Source of the DNA: Agelaius tricolor | Lineage: Eukaryota > Chordata > Aves > Passeriformes > Icteridae | Direction of reading: 5' to 3' | DNA length: 64,000 bases | Assembly: GCA_023055355.1 (NCBI GenBank) | Contig: JALJCS010000001.1 | Coordinates: 24,551,881 to 24,615,880, forward strand | Part shown: positions 48,401 to 60,535 of the stretch, in pieces | Numbering within the stretch: the first letter of the stretch is position 1 | Layout of the letters: every line of letters starts with the position of its first letter | Translations under genes and position numbers: made by a program | The notes under the pieces: model-generated | What the model saw: the letters and a program-made list of their open reading frames with translations, nothing else | Told to the model about the DNA's origin: nothing | Databases searched by the model: none

Positions 48401-50629
48401 GATTCATTTTAGAGCTGTGGATATAGGTCCTGGTACTTCTCTCCATGAGATGCTTACAAGAAGGTTGGTGAAGTGTGTGATTTCTGTGTAGCAGGAGATG
48501 CTGAACAAAGGCCTCCCTGAAAGACAGTGATGTTGCTCAAAAGGGCAGATGATGACAGAAACTTTATAATACAGGCATATGATATTGAACTGAGTTCAAA
48601 CAGGTTTCAGACTTGTATGAACCACTTGGGTCAACTTCATTTGTCTACATATTATTCATATGACTTTTGTCTTTCTTAAGGGTCAAAATATATTGTGTTT
48701 ATTGTGTTTGGTCTTCTTTGTGCATGTGGGAGCAATGGAGGGTGGGTGATCTTTGCTTCCAGTGGCAGACACTCCTGGCATCCCTGGTAGGTTGTGGCAG
48801 TCTTTGAATTGATGGGAGTGACCAAATCAGTCAGAAGAGTGAAGAGTTTACCATGTCAGGGGATGGAAAGAGGTGTTGGAAGATCTTGTTAATGGCTTGC
48901 TTGAACATTTTCATGTACAGTATGGACTGAACCCTCTCCTCCCATAATTTAAACTCCCATATCTGCAGGATGGAGCTTCTGTGCCAATATCAGTTGAATG
49001 AAAGGGCAGAAAAATTAAAGGCTGATGTACTCAATTTCATTCTTTTCCTGGACTGACAATGTTAGAATCTGCCACTTTAAGAAATTTATTGTAATCCTAT
49101 TTCTCTGTTTTGTAACGCATGCTTATATAAAAGCCCACTTACAGCAGTTAATCAAATGCCTCTGTGGACAGATAAATAAAGAAGAAGCAACAGGAATATT
49201 TTAAAAGCACTCATTAGCATGTACCTCACATCAAATAAAAAAGTACTGCAATTAATCATAAGGACATAATTTTCCTTAACCCCATTTCAGATTGCTGTTT
49301 CAAGTGCAATTTATACCACACACCCACCCATATCTATTTTAATCAAACATTTTGTGCTGATGCGTGAATTAAAGTAATATAAGAACAGAGAGCTGAGATA
49401 TGTGATAGAACAAATAAAAGGCTGTTATGCTCCTCGTTCCAGAACCCCAATGTACCAGGTAAAAGAGAAAAAGAAAAAAAAGAAGGCATCTTTTTAATCA
49501 AATAACAAGACTTATGGATGTTCCAAATCAGTCTGACAAAAGGTCAAAGTAACATAATGTCTTTTCCATTAACCATTTGGAGTCACAAGAGCATCTACAA
49601 AACAGTGGAGAATGTTCACGAATCTCCTGCAGACAGAAAGTGTTCTGATCACTGCTCATCTCTTCTAAGCATTGTAGATAAGGAAAAAGTGATTTCATTC
49701 AAATATAAATATATTTTTTTAACTGACAGGCTTTTCTTGTATAAACAAGACAGGGTCATTTGGTGTCATTTATAAATGGCATGGACCTGTTGATGCTTTT
49801 GGTACAGATCCACTGTATGCTGCCTGGATTTGGCTGCCTCTCTTGGCTTTGAACTGATTTTGATTGCAAAGGGGAAATTATCCAGATGAGCCATAGTAAA
49901 GTTGCAGAGAGAGTGTCTTGGCATCAAAAATTCAGCAAGCACTGCTGTGAGCTGTTTCATTATGTCACTTTCCCTCTGACTGTTCCTTGTGCTTTAGTTC
50001 CCTCTCAGTGAAATACCACCTGTGTGTACCTGCTGAAACTCCAAACTGTGCATCCACTGAACTTCTTAATGACCAAATATTAGTGTAAGTTAATCTTGCT
50101 TTTGCCAGGAGTCTAACAAACCTCTCAGTCTAAATCAGCAGGAACCATTCATTAGTCCAGCCTATGACATTTCCCCTCACAATGCAACATACAGGGAAAC
50201 TGTTGCCAATATCTGTATTTTTGACCCTCCTATAGGGAGATGTAGCTCAGTGCCCCCACTCCCCTTTCTTTTCTTTTGGAAAATGTTTGTTACACTCCTC
50301 TATAATGTTATTTTCTGGTCCACTTCATTCCATCTCAGATATATGACTAAGATAGCTGCTTTTAATATACTGATAAATATATTCAAACTTAGTCTAAAGT
50401 AAGTAGTCTCAAGTCAAAGATCTACAAGAATCAATGCAGAAATGTTCAAAACACTTGTTCTAGTGAAAGCATCAAGGTAAGTAATCTTCTGAATGAAAGA
50501 CAAGGGGAAAAAAGTGAGCTTTCCACTTGAACAGAATTTCTGTTTAAAATTCTGTGCTTCTGAATGAATAATGAATCTGTTTCAGGTTTCCTTCAATTAC
50601 TCAAACCCTGGGGTAGATGTGTCCTGCAA
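42430..50629. other. Intergenic sequence, no gene recognised
   Basis: No coding exon or RNA gene seen. A run of nine C bases after an A/C-rich stretch lies at about 47039-47047. A TATA-like motif with an AATAAA downstream is found near 49.12-49.17 kb. Open frames do not exceed about 130 codons and have no recognisable product. Confidence 0.55.
49124..49133 (+). promoter_or_regulatory. TATA-box-like motif (tatataaaag), possible old LTR promoter
   Basis: The motif matches the TATA consensus and is followed about 40 bp later by AATAAA (near 49165-49175). This close spacing is usual in LTRs and rare elsewhere. No matching LTR edges were recognised, so this is only a weak candidate. Confidence 0.2.
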
Positions 50630-50703
50630 AGGTCCATCTAATCCAGTAGCCTTTGATGCAAATGGCAACTAATACTTCAGGAAAGGTATAAGAACGAGGG
50701 AGA
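50630..50703 (+). repeat. Fragment of an old amniote interspersed repeat
   Basis: The order ggtccatctaatccag ... ggcaactaatacttcag ... ggtataagaac matches, with substitutions, a repeat I remember from bird and reptile genomes whose consensus reads close to ggtccatctagcccag followed by a gacagtggcca block. The family name is not certain. Divergence suggests an old insertion. Confidence 0.5.
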
Positions 50704-53700
50704 CAGAGAGAGATAGGCATAGCAAGCCTTCAGCCTTGAAAATCTGGCTGGTAACTTCCTGAAATTATAGCAAACAAGGATTTCATGTTAGTGCCCAGTA
50801 GATGTACCAAAACTGGAAGTTTGCAGAATTTGGCTCAGTTTTTTTTAATGAGAAACAGCATTTTCAGTATTACCAAAAGAAAACAGCAAAGTGTTGGCAT
50901 ATCTATTCCAAACAATTCTGATGTTCAGATGCAGTCAGGATTTGCCTTTAAAATGGTAGGAAAAGGCACTGGAGCCCCTATAAGATTATTGTCAATTATT
51001 ATTAATATGGACTGAACCTACTTTGAAACCAAATTGTATGTAAATCAGAAACCTGAGACTGTGATCCAAATTTACTAATTATCTTCTATTGGTATGTATG
51101 ATTTAGAATGTGAAAAATGTTGTTTGATTAGTCTCTTGCTGCTTCTGCATCCACTTTTTCCCTTGTGTCATTTTATTTATCAGAAGCATTCTGAAGGGGA
51201 AGGAATTACCACAGCTGATATTTGCTCAGTCTGGAGAGAAATGGTCACAGTGGATGATTCTGCCTTTCAAGCTCTGGGATGAAGTGTGGATATTTGAACT
51301 GTCATGTCCACTCATAAAATCCCCATTTTACCTGGGCTCAAAGCTTCCAGGGGCACTTGGACTGCTGCCTTCCTTGAGCTGTCTGTGATGGGATGCTGCC
51401 CTAATCAGTCAGTGCCTGGGTGTGGGGAGAGATCTGATGAGCTGACCTGGCCTGAGCTGCTGCACCGTGCACTTCACTGCAGGCACTGAGCTGGAGTTTC
51501 TTTGGGCTCTTGTCATTCAGGTAATTCAATCTAGCCTGGAAGCTCACTACACCCAGGCTTGGTTAGGGAGCAGGTGGCTGCCACTTAATCCTGGCAGGTA
51601 ATATCATGCTACTGCCTTGGAGAAAATCCTGTGTAATTACCAGGGAAAAGATTGATCCCTCAGCTGGGTTTGGAGAAATCCACTTCCTTGAAACTTGTGT
51701 ACGCAGATGTCGGTTCATCTGTATTGCGTTGTTAAAATCCCTCTGGCAGGGTTTCCGCCTGTAAGCCCTGCTAATCAAATCTTGCCTACTTCAAAAGATG
51801 CATTCTAGTTCCTAAATCTTCTCCCCTGGTGAGCAGTTTCCATGCTGTATGGCCCTGCCCTGGGGAGGGAGAGCACAGCTCACCAGGGAGGGCTGGGCAG
51901 GGGAGGTCTCCTCTCCTTACTGTGCCACAGGGAGACACAGACTGGGTTTGCAAAGAGGTCTGGGACAGTGAAATGAGGGATGCAATAGGCAAAATAAGAC
52001 TGCAATCAATAGCCATTGGCCAGCAGTTTGGTGCCTCAAAGGACAAGGAAAACCTGGAAAAAGAACATTGGTAAGAGAAACTGGATGGCCACCAGAAAAT
52101 TTTACTTGGAAACTCTGACTTGGAAGGAAAACAAAATAGATAGATCTAAAACAGTGCTGCTGGAAGCTCTGCTATCTCCTCTTCTCCAAAGTTTTTTTTT
52201 TCTAATATCAGAACTCTTTTCAGGGCTACAGGAGATTTGTGCTCCCTCCTCAAAACTGTTCTAGAAGACTTGATCCCAGATATGTGTGCACACATGCACA
52301 CACACACAGAGGCATGTTCTCACTCCCTAAAGTGAGAATTCAAACAAAACTCTTATTTTCCTTGCATTCCTGACAGCCATCCTATCTTTGTGTTTCCTAC
52401 AGAATTTTCTCTTCTCATATGTTTTGGTTTAACCTGTGGCAAGTTGGAGTTGCAGAGGGTTTTAGTTATGTTTTTGCAAAACCCCATTGGCTCCCTTATG
52501 TTACAGATGTTAGAAAGAACAGAAATGAAAACTTGTACCAGATATAGTGAGGCATCTTGATTAGCAGAACATTTTTCCACAAACAGGCTTATATTTTACA
52601 TTTGAAACCCATCTAATTACCCCAGAACAGGAGAATGAGTTCAGGATGTTGGGAGGCTCTGGAAGGCTGTTGTTTTACAGTAAATGGCTTTAATCATGCT
52701 GATAACAGAGCTGTGCTTTGTGCATAGAAAGTCCTGTTTCCCTTTTTTCCCCTCCATCAATGTGTTCCATATCAGCTTTCTCTCTGAGCTCAAGCCACAG
52801 AGGATGTGGACAGTCATGTTATATCCCATTTGCTCTGTCTGCTGATTAAACAGGAAAGATTAGGTTAATGTCATGTTACCCTTTAAAAAAATCATTGCTC
52901 TTACAAGTGCATTTTTTGTGTTTTAAAGACATTTACCTTTTGAAAGAGAGAGGTTACAAGAGCATAAAATCAATGTAAAGAGCAGTAAGAATTGTACCTA
53001 GCCCACATTTTTTGTCTTGTATTGTACCTTGCATTTTCACACAGCTGGATGCTTTGGAACAGATCAGCTTTCATTGTCTCAGATGTGGATTTGGCAGGGA
53101 GCTTCTGTGCTGATCTGAATTCTGGGAAGTCTGAACTCTGCATGGTTTACTTCTGTCAGAAGGAAGAAGTTCACAGATAACCTTAATTGTGATAAACAAT
53201 TTTCCAAAGCTATTGAAAGTCAGTTGGACACACACTGAATACTTTTTGCTTACTTAATAGTAATGACTCACAAAAGTCACTCACAAAAATGATGTGAATT
53301 TCATAACCTTTCACTTCATTGGAATCTTGTCACCAGCCCACATTTATGCAAAACCTAAACTACTTTCTGAACACAGTTATGCCTTACAGTGGAAAATCAC
53401 ATCTGCCCTGGGCTGTAAACCCCTTCATGCTGATTATTTCATGCACCCTGATGGGTGAGGGGCTGGAGACCCCAGGGTGTCTGCAGGGAGCTGAGCCTCT
53501 GCTTTGGCTCAGGTCCTGCTGCTCAGCATGTGCTGAGTTCAAGGGAGGCTGAAAATAATGTGAGAGGAAGAATTCTTGCACAAAAAGCTCATGTGCTAGG
53601 TCCAGGGTAAACCATAACTTCATCCATGTGCTTCCTTCATAAAGAATGCTGCTGTGGCACCATTTTCTCTCATTGCTTACTTGCTATTTTCATTATCCCA

Positions 53701-56305
53701 GCTGCAAGGTTTTGGAATACACACAGGTAAGTCTGAAGGCAAATACCCACAGACAGTCAGAAGGCACAGCCTGACAGATTGCTTTGCCTTCATAATCTAC
53801 TACTGTAAATAAATGTCCACGCTGGAATTGATTAATTGCTTCCTTTCCAGTGCAAGCACAATTAACCATTGATGATTTTTTTTTTTTCAGGCATGTTCCA
53901 GGTCATTTTACATCTCACAGCTTTTCCTAATGGAAAAGGGAGGTTTACCACTCATGTGAAGCACCTCACTTGGTATTTAAGAGCAAACAGGCTGTGGGAG
54001 ATGGGAGTGTCAGGAGGATCCAGGAGCAACCAGGCTGTAGCTGGGGACACCTTTATGGTGCAGAGCCCCAAGGACTTGCTGCTGGGCAGGCAGAGAGAGA
54101 AAGAGCTGCTTCCTCTGCCTTTGTTTGAGCTTTGCAGAGCTGTTTAACAAAAAAGTAGAGAAAAGGTCCTAACAGTGAATGTCTGGTTAACATTTCATTT
54201 TTCAGGTGCTCTTTTTCTCTGTAGATCAAGGTTGAAATGTATAAACAGACCTGTCTGGAGAGTACCCAGCTGTTCCCCAGGACCTCAGTGTGTTTTTTCC
54301 CAGTTGTCTCCATAGAAGAAAAACAGGCGAGAAATTTGATGTGGTAGAAATCCAGCTGGTTGGCCAGCCATAACTGATACCAAATAGCCTCCATATTTTA
54401 TTTCCTAATGATGTGTATGTGACAAAAAGCTGCTCTTTGCAGGTGCTTAATTTAGGGAGGTTTTTTCAGTCATTGTTACAAGTGGTGTGATAGTTACATC
54501 TTGGGATGTTACAGATGGAATTTCCCATTTAGCCATCAAGAGTGTACCTATGGCCTGAATCTCTCTTGAGGAAGGGTGATTTTGGTGTGCTTGTAAAAGA
54601 TGTCCAAAAACCACAGCTGTTTGCTTCCAGCAACTAAGCTACAACTGCCAGGAAACTATGCCCAGTGTGAACAAATGCTAAATAATCCTTGTGTTAATTC
54701 ACTATTGTGTGAAGCTCAGTAGAACTGGATAGGACTTGATAAGGTGCCTTGACTGATATCTTGAAGTTGTCCTCTTGAGGTGGATTCTAGCTTAGGTTAT
54801 GGATTACTTGATTTATGAAGAGGTACAGGATGCTACACAGATTTTGTCACAGGGGTCTCCCAGAGGGTGTATAGAACACCTTCCAAAGCTTTGGTACTGA
54901 CCACACAGAATCTTCAAAAATTAGCAATACAGAGGTCTAGCAGTGAACTAGTTTACTCTTAGACCTTTTACAGTTTATTACTCTTGTTATTTTTATTTTT
55001 CCCAAGTATTTAAGAGGGCCTCTGGGTCCCAAAGCCCAAGGACATGGAGACAAGGAAACTCTATTGGTTGTGCTCCACAAGACAGCCTGAGCAGGGGAGC
55101 TGGGGCTCTTTCTGAGCCTCTCAGGTGGGGATGTGCTTGGTACTGCTGGGATTTTGAGCAATAAAGATGCTTCAACTACAGCACCTTTCATCCATCCTAT
55201 ATACATTTAAGGAAAAATCGTGGAATGAAACAAAAAGGGGGAGAATTTCCTCTTTAGATAAATGTCTTTGCACAGTCTCCCACCCACATTGCAGCCACAG
55301 GCAGCTACAGCCAGCCCTGTCTATAGCAGTCTCAAAATGTGTGTCCGAACACAGCTGTGAATAATGTTTTAAGATATGCACAGGAAGACCAGCTATTCTG
55401 TGTTGTGAGACTGGAAGACTATGAAAGGTTCTGGGATGCCTCAGTAAATCCAGAAGGAATGGTTTCAGCACTGTGGAACATTAAAAGTTCCCAATATTTT
55501 AATATTTATATAATGCAGTGACAAAAAATATCACTCAGACTAGGTAATCTTAATGGAAATATTTAGTCTGCTATCATGCGGGAAACAGAATGCAGTTCTT
55601 AAATTCTCTTCTGCACATTCAGAGTCAAAGGGTAATGATTCTCCACATGGGCTAAAATTGATATATTATACACAGTTGCTGAGGGTAATGATTAGGAATT
55701 AGAAGATCTTGAAGGGCACCTGAACTCCACCATTTTACTATGTCAGTGATATTGCTTTAACAGAGATAATTTAATAAGTAAAACAATACTGTCCCTAAAT
55801 GGACATTCTTCATTTTTTCCACTGCTTTGGGCTTTCTCTTGCATTAGACATATCAGCCTAAATTCATCCTTGCCATACATTCAGTGGAGTGACTGGAGCA
55901 GAGTGATGGATGCACACATGTGCCAGTCTGCAGCTGTAGCACGTTGGGAAACTCCTGGTAGTGAGCAGAGCTGTCTGAACTGAGCAATCTCTGCTGGTTT
56001 TCTGCAATCTCATCCTGTTTAAACTGAAGGCAGACAGTGATGGGCAAGAAACCTCCTGTTTAGATAATCGTGCTTTTTGGATATTCGTTGCAAAAAAAAA
56101 CAAAAAACCACCCCACAAATATTAGGCTGAGTTAGATATTCTTAAATTATGTGTTAAGTAATTTTATTTCAGATTAGCAATAGGTATATGGTAACTTCTG
56201 TGTTAAATATAAAGATGGGAAGACATCCTGCAAGAGCTTAATAAATTGGAAAAGGTGCTCCTTATCTCTCTCCTGCTGGCTAGAAGCTGTCTTTGCTGCT
56301 CTATC

Positions 56306-56349
56306 TTTCTAGCTTAGGTGAGCTAGAAAACAAGCTTAGGCTTGTTTTC
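56306..56349. repeat. Two adjacent, mutually exclusive hairpins
   Basis: First stem: tttctagct (56306-56314) pairs with agctagaaa (56321-56329), loop of 6. Second stem: gaaaacaagc (56326-56335) pairs with gcttgttttc (56340-56349), loop of 4. They share bases 56326-56329, so full versions of both cannot form together. Confidence 0.85.
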
Positions 56350-59300
56350 CCCACTTGGGAGCACAGCAGCCCAATTTTTGTCATAAATCCTCCCTGTATC
56401 TAGCAGGAATGCTCCTCTCCAAAACACGTGTACCACTGGCCTTGGGGGACAAGGAATGACTAAATGACACAGAAAATCTGCACTTTACCTGAGCTGGCAG
56501 GGAAACAGGTGCTCCATGGCTGCTAGAAGGCCCATGGGGAGGATTGTGTGCTAATGGGCTGGAGGATGTCAAATCTCCAGGTGGTGACTGTGACAGGTGA
56601 GAGGAGATAATTCAGCAGCCCTGCCTTGCAGTGAGCCCTGGCTTTTCTCACCCTGCTGAGGCACACAGAATAACTCATTACCCAGTGCTGCTCAGGGACT
56701 GTCATAAAACAGCCATGGGCTGGAGTTTCTTCATCCTTCTCTCCACCTAGGAGACTGCATTTTGAGTATAATGAAAGTTTTGCATTACACGTTTTTCCTT
56801 AGGGTAACAGGTCAAGAATTAGGATTTTAGTATGAATTTGTCTGTTCATCTAGCACCTAGCACATTGAAATATCAATATCACTTGAGGGAAAATCCATAT
56901 GTCATTACACAGAAGAGTTTTTTGCCTAAGGCTTGATTTGGTCACTGAAAATATTTTAAGCCATGTTTTATTTTCTGTTACTTCATTTAGTTGTCTTTCC
57001 AGAGAAAGGATGTGTCAAAACAATACAGGAGGTGATTTTCTCTCTCATTAGAAATATGATATGAAAAAAAAATTGTAAGGAGCTCCCTAAAACCTGCCTT
57101 TTATTGATGGTTAACACCATAGCTGAGCATGTGGATATGATGATGATCATTCAAACAGAAAAAGGAGCATGCACCCTTGCCCACTGACATTTCAAGACAT
57201 TTGGTGCATTTTGCTGCAGTGATAGAGACATCTGGGTCACATATTTTTTAGTCACTGAATTGTGGTTTTAGGTCCCTCATACCTGGAGGAGCAGTTTTTC
57301 CCAGCTAAGCAGGGAGATGTCACTCAGTGACACCTGGCTCAGGCATGAGCAGCACTGAGGATTGTCCTGTTGTGCTGCCACTGTGCTGTCCATAGGGGAT
57401 GCTTCCAAATCTGTAAACTAGGAGCACCTGGGGAAATACTTTAACTATGTAGGGGCATTTCATGCATCAGAGACTGAGAAGTTTTTACCTCTTTCATCCT
57501 CCCCTGAATTCCTGAGAGGTGAGCATTGGAAAGTACAGAAAACTAAGATGAGAATACTTGTGTTTAACTGTGTGCTGAATTCTCATTCTAAAATACCTCA
57601 ATGATTACTGGGACATAGACAGAACTATCCCACCTGTTCTTGGGGAGAAGAGCAATATTCTTTGTACTGTGCTCAGGGCAAACTATGGTGTTTCCAAGGG
57701 GTTTAGATACAGTCCTAAGTGCTGTTCACTAGAAAGGGGAAATTTTTCCCTCCCCGCCAACTGCAGAGTTCTCAGCCTCAAAATTTCCTTGAATCACACT
57801 GAAAATGAAAATCTGAAGCTTTTTATCCTAAAATTGAAACTTAATTTTTGGGGTGTGAGAAGGGTTAAGTTCTTGATTTTTCAAAGGGATCTTAGTTTGG
57901 GTCTCAGAATTTATTATTGCTCTTTCATCTGCACACAATTATGTCTAGAAAAATGCATATAATTTCTTTCACTGGTTGAAGGCTAAGTATGCATTTGTTG
58001 GCACAACCAAATAATTATCTGTCCAAGTAATATAAAAGAATTGTAAAGATATTTGCAGCTCCCTTCACTTTATTCACAATTACCATAAAACTAAGGGAAT
58101 GTGAGGAATGAGGTCTGGATTCATCTTTGAACAAAGCAGACTTCTAGAAAATAGACTTTAATTACATTCCTCCTCTTGTTGGAAAGGTTATACATCAGGG
58201 AAAGTCTTCTGAGTCTTTTTTGTGGCAGAAATGTAGCCACCATATAAAACCTGTAATAAGAATTGTCAAATATAATGATTTTATGATGTCTGTTCATCAT
58301 CTGGGCAGTGAAGATTTTCTTAATGAATGCATTGATCTGACAGACCAGGGCCAAGGCAGGAGCAGCACAAAAGCAGTACCACAGCTTCAAGGGAAAACAC
58401 AGAGGTGAATATTTGAAAGTCAGAGGCACAAAGTTTTCCAGTTGCCATTGCCAGTGGTAGGAGGCTGAAGGTGGATGCTAGGTGTGAATTCAGCCAGGGG
58501 GATGGGGCAGGGCTGAGACCTCAGCTCTCATTGCCCAGAGAGACCAAGGAGAGGGGTCTCAGGCACAGGTTACACACCTTGGCACATGCTGTTGAAGTGT
58601 GGGTCCTTGGATTTGTTTTAAAAACAGTGAGATTACAATAGACTCCTGTAGATTATCTATTTATATCATGCTGAATAAAATGGCAAGGATTTTGGAAAAT
58701 CTCTCTCTCTCTCCAAGCTGAAATATAGCTTTAGCCTCTGTGTGAGTGGCTAAGAGAATCTCACAGTGTCAATAAATGATAGACAGCTTGCTTTTTGAAA
58801 TCATTTTTAAAGCAAGCTTTCCAGGGGCTTAGAGACACTTATTAGAACAGGCAGGACCTGACTGCTGCACGCTCCCACTGCCACCAGTGTAAACCTGCCA
58901 AAGTTATTCTCCAGTAGGATCAGATCCTTCAGGCTGCATCTCCAGTTGTTTACACAGGTGTAAATTAAGTGTGACTCCATTGTGGCCAGCACAGGCATTA
59001 ATCATCATGTCAGCCTGTGAGAGCTGCCTTCAACCTTGCCCTGAACTCCCTGAGGTCCCTCTCTCCCTCCCTCCCTAGCCCGTGTAGATGTGCCAGACCA
59101 AGAGTGGCATGGGGTGGTCATGCCCCTCTCCCACCACAATGCCCATCCCCAGGCATTGTCTGGGAGCTGCTACTCCAGCATCAGCGGTGCTGTAGGAAAC
59201 TGCTCCAGGGCTTGCTCTGATTGTGAGGGGCAGCACACTCGTTGTCACTTGTGTGGTTGGGCTCAGAATCTGTCTGCCAAAGCTCTTTGCTGATGCATGG

Positions 59301-60508
59301 TGCCTTGCTCTCTCTCGCACGGAGTTCTTGTTTCAGATTCGGTAAGAGCAGCACTCGAGGGTCTGTGGTTCAGCTCAGAGCACGAAGCAGCATCTCCTGG
59401 GGACAAGCTAATTCAGCAACAGCTCTGAGGCACTGCTGGCCCTGGAAGGGAACAATGCATCAGCTCCCTGGAAAGAAACCTTAATGCCTGCTATGAGTCT
59501 AGATTTACATGGTAAAAGAGACTACTAGCTACTGCCATAAAGTATATGTAGGAAAATGTTATGGATCCACGGGAAGATGGTAGGGGTTATAAGAAGAATT
59601 TATTATTGTGGCAGTCTGGTTCTTTTCTTTTTCCCTGAATTGTAAAACTGAGTTTCATGTTGAGATGGAGTCAGTTAGTTGAGCTTGTTCTTAACTATTT
59701 GTTATTGACATAAGTAATACAGATTATAAAATATGGCTGCAAGGTTTTGTTGATTTTTTAATTTACAACAGACAGAACTGAAAGTTCATACTGAAAAGTT
59801 GACTCTCAGTGTTTGTAAACACACACACAAACACAAAGATAATTTATTTGCACTTAACTGTGTCCTCAGAGAGTAGCTGCATTCTGTGTGTGTTTTCTTT
59901 TTATGCTGGGTTCTGCAAGGCTGCCTAAAACAAAGCAAAAGAGATATCTTTATTTTAAAAAAAGATATTTCACTCTTCATAACTGATGACTCCATGGTTG
60001 TGGAATGTTCGGGATAAATGGTGCTTTATTAGTATTATGTTTGGTGCTTTTAGGAAAGTAAACAAGGGCAAGGACACAAGCCTTAGGCTTTGCCTGGAGC
60101 AGACCAGGACCTGTTCTGTGTGAGCTGGAGCAGTTTGCAGCTGTGCTGTGGGGAGGAGGAATGTCTGTGCCACGTATCCAGCCTGCAGGAGCCCTCTCAG
60201 GATGCTGTGAGTGAGCCTGAGGCACTGACACTGTCATCATCTGAAACCTCCCAGCAGGTCACATCACAGGAATGGGCCATGTCCATTCCTGGTTCCCATG
60301 TTCATATAAATATTGAAGAAGTTACACTGAATAAACAAAGGTGGGTATTTTGACCCATGCTCTCCATAAATCTGTTGTTTCATAGTTTTAGTCATGGAAT
60401 ACACTGTTTTGAAGAGATTTTGTTTCATACCAGCAGAACTTTCTCAACTCAAAAGTTCTGGATTAAAGAAAGCATTTGGGAACAGAAAATGAATCATGTC
60501 AGTGGCAC

Positions 60509-60535
60509 TATGAATGTATGTTTTTTACATTCATA
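60509..60535. repeat. 10-bp perfect inverted repeat
   Basis: tatgaatgta (60509-60518) is followed after 7 bases by its exact reverse complement tacattcata (60526-60535). AT-rich, so chance origin is plausible. Confidence 0.85.
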
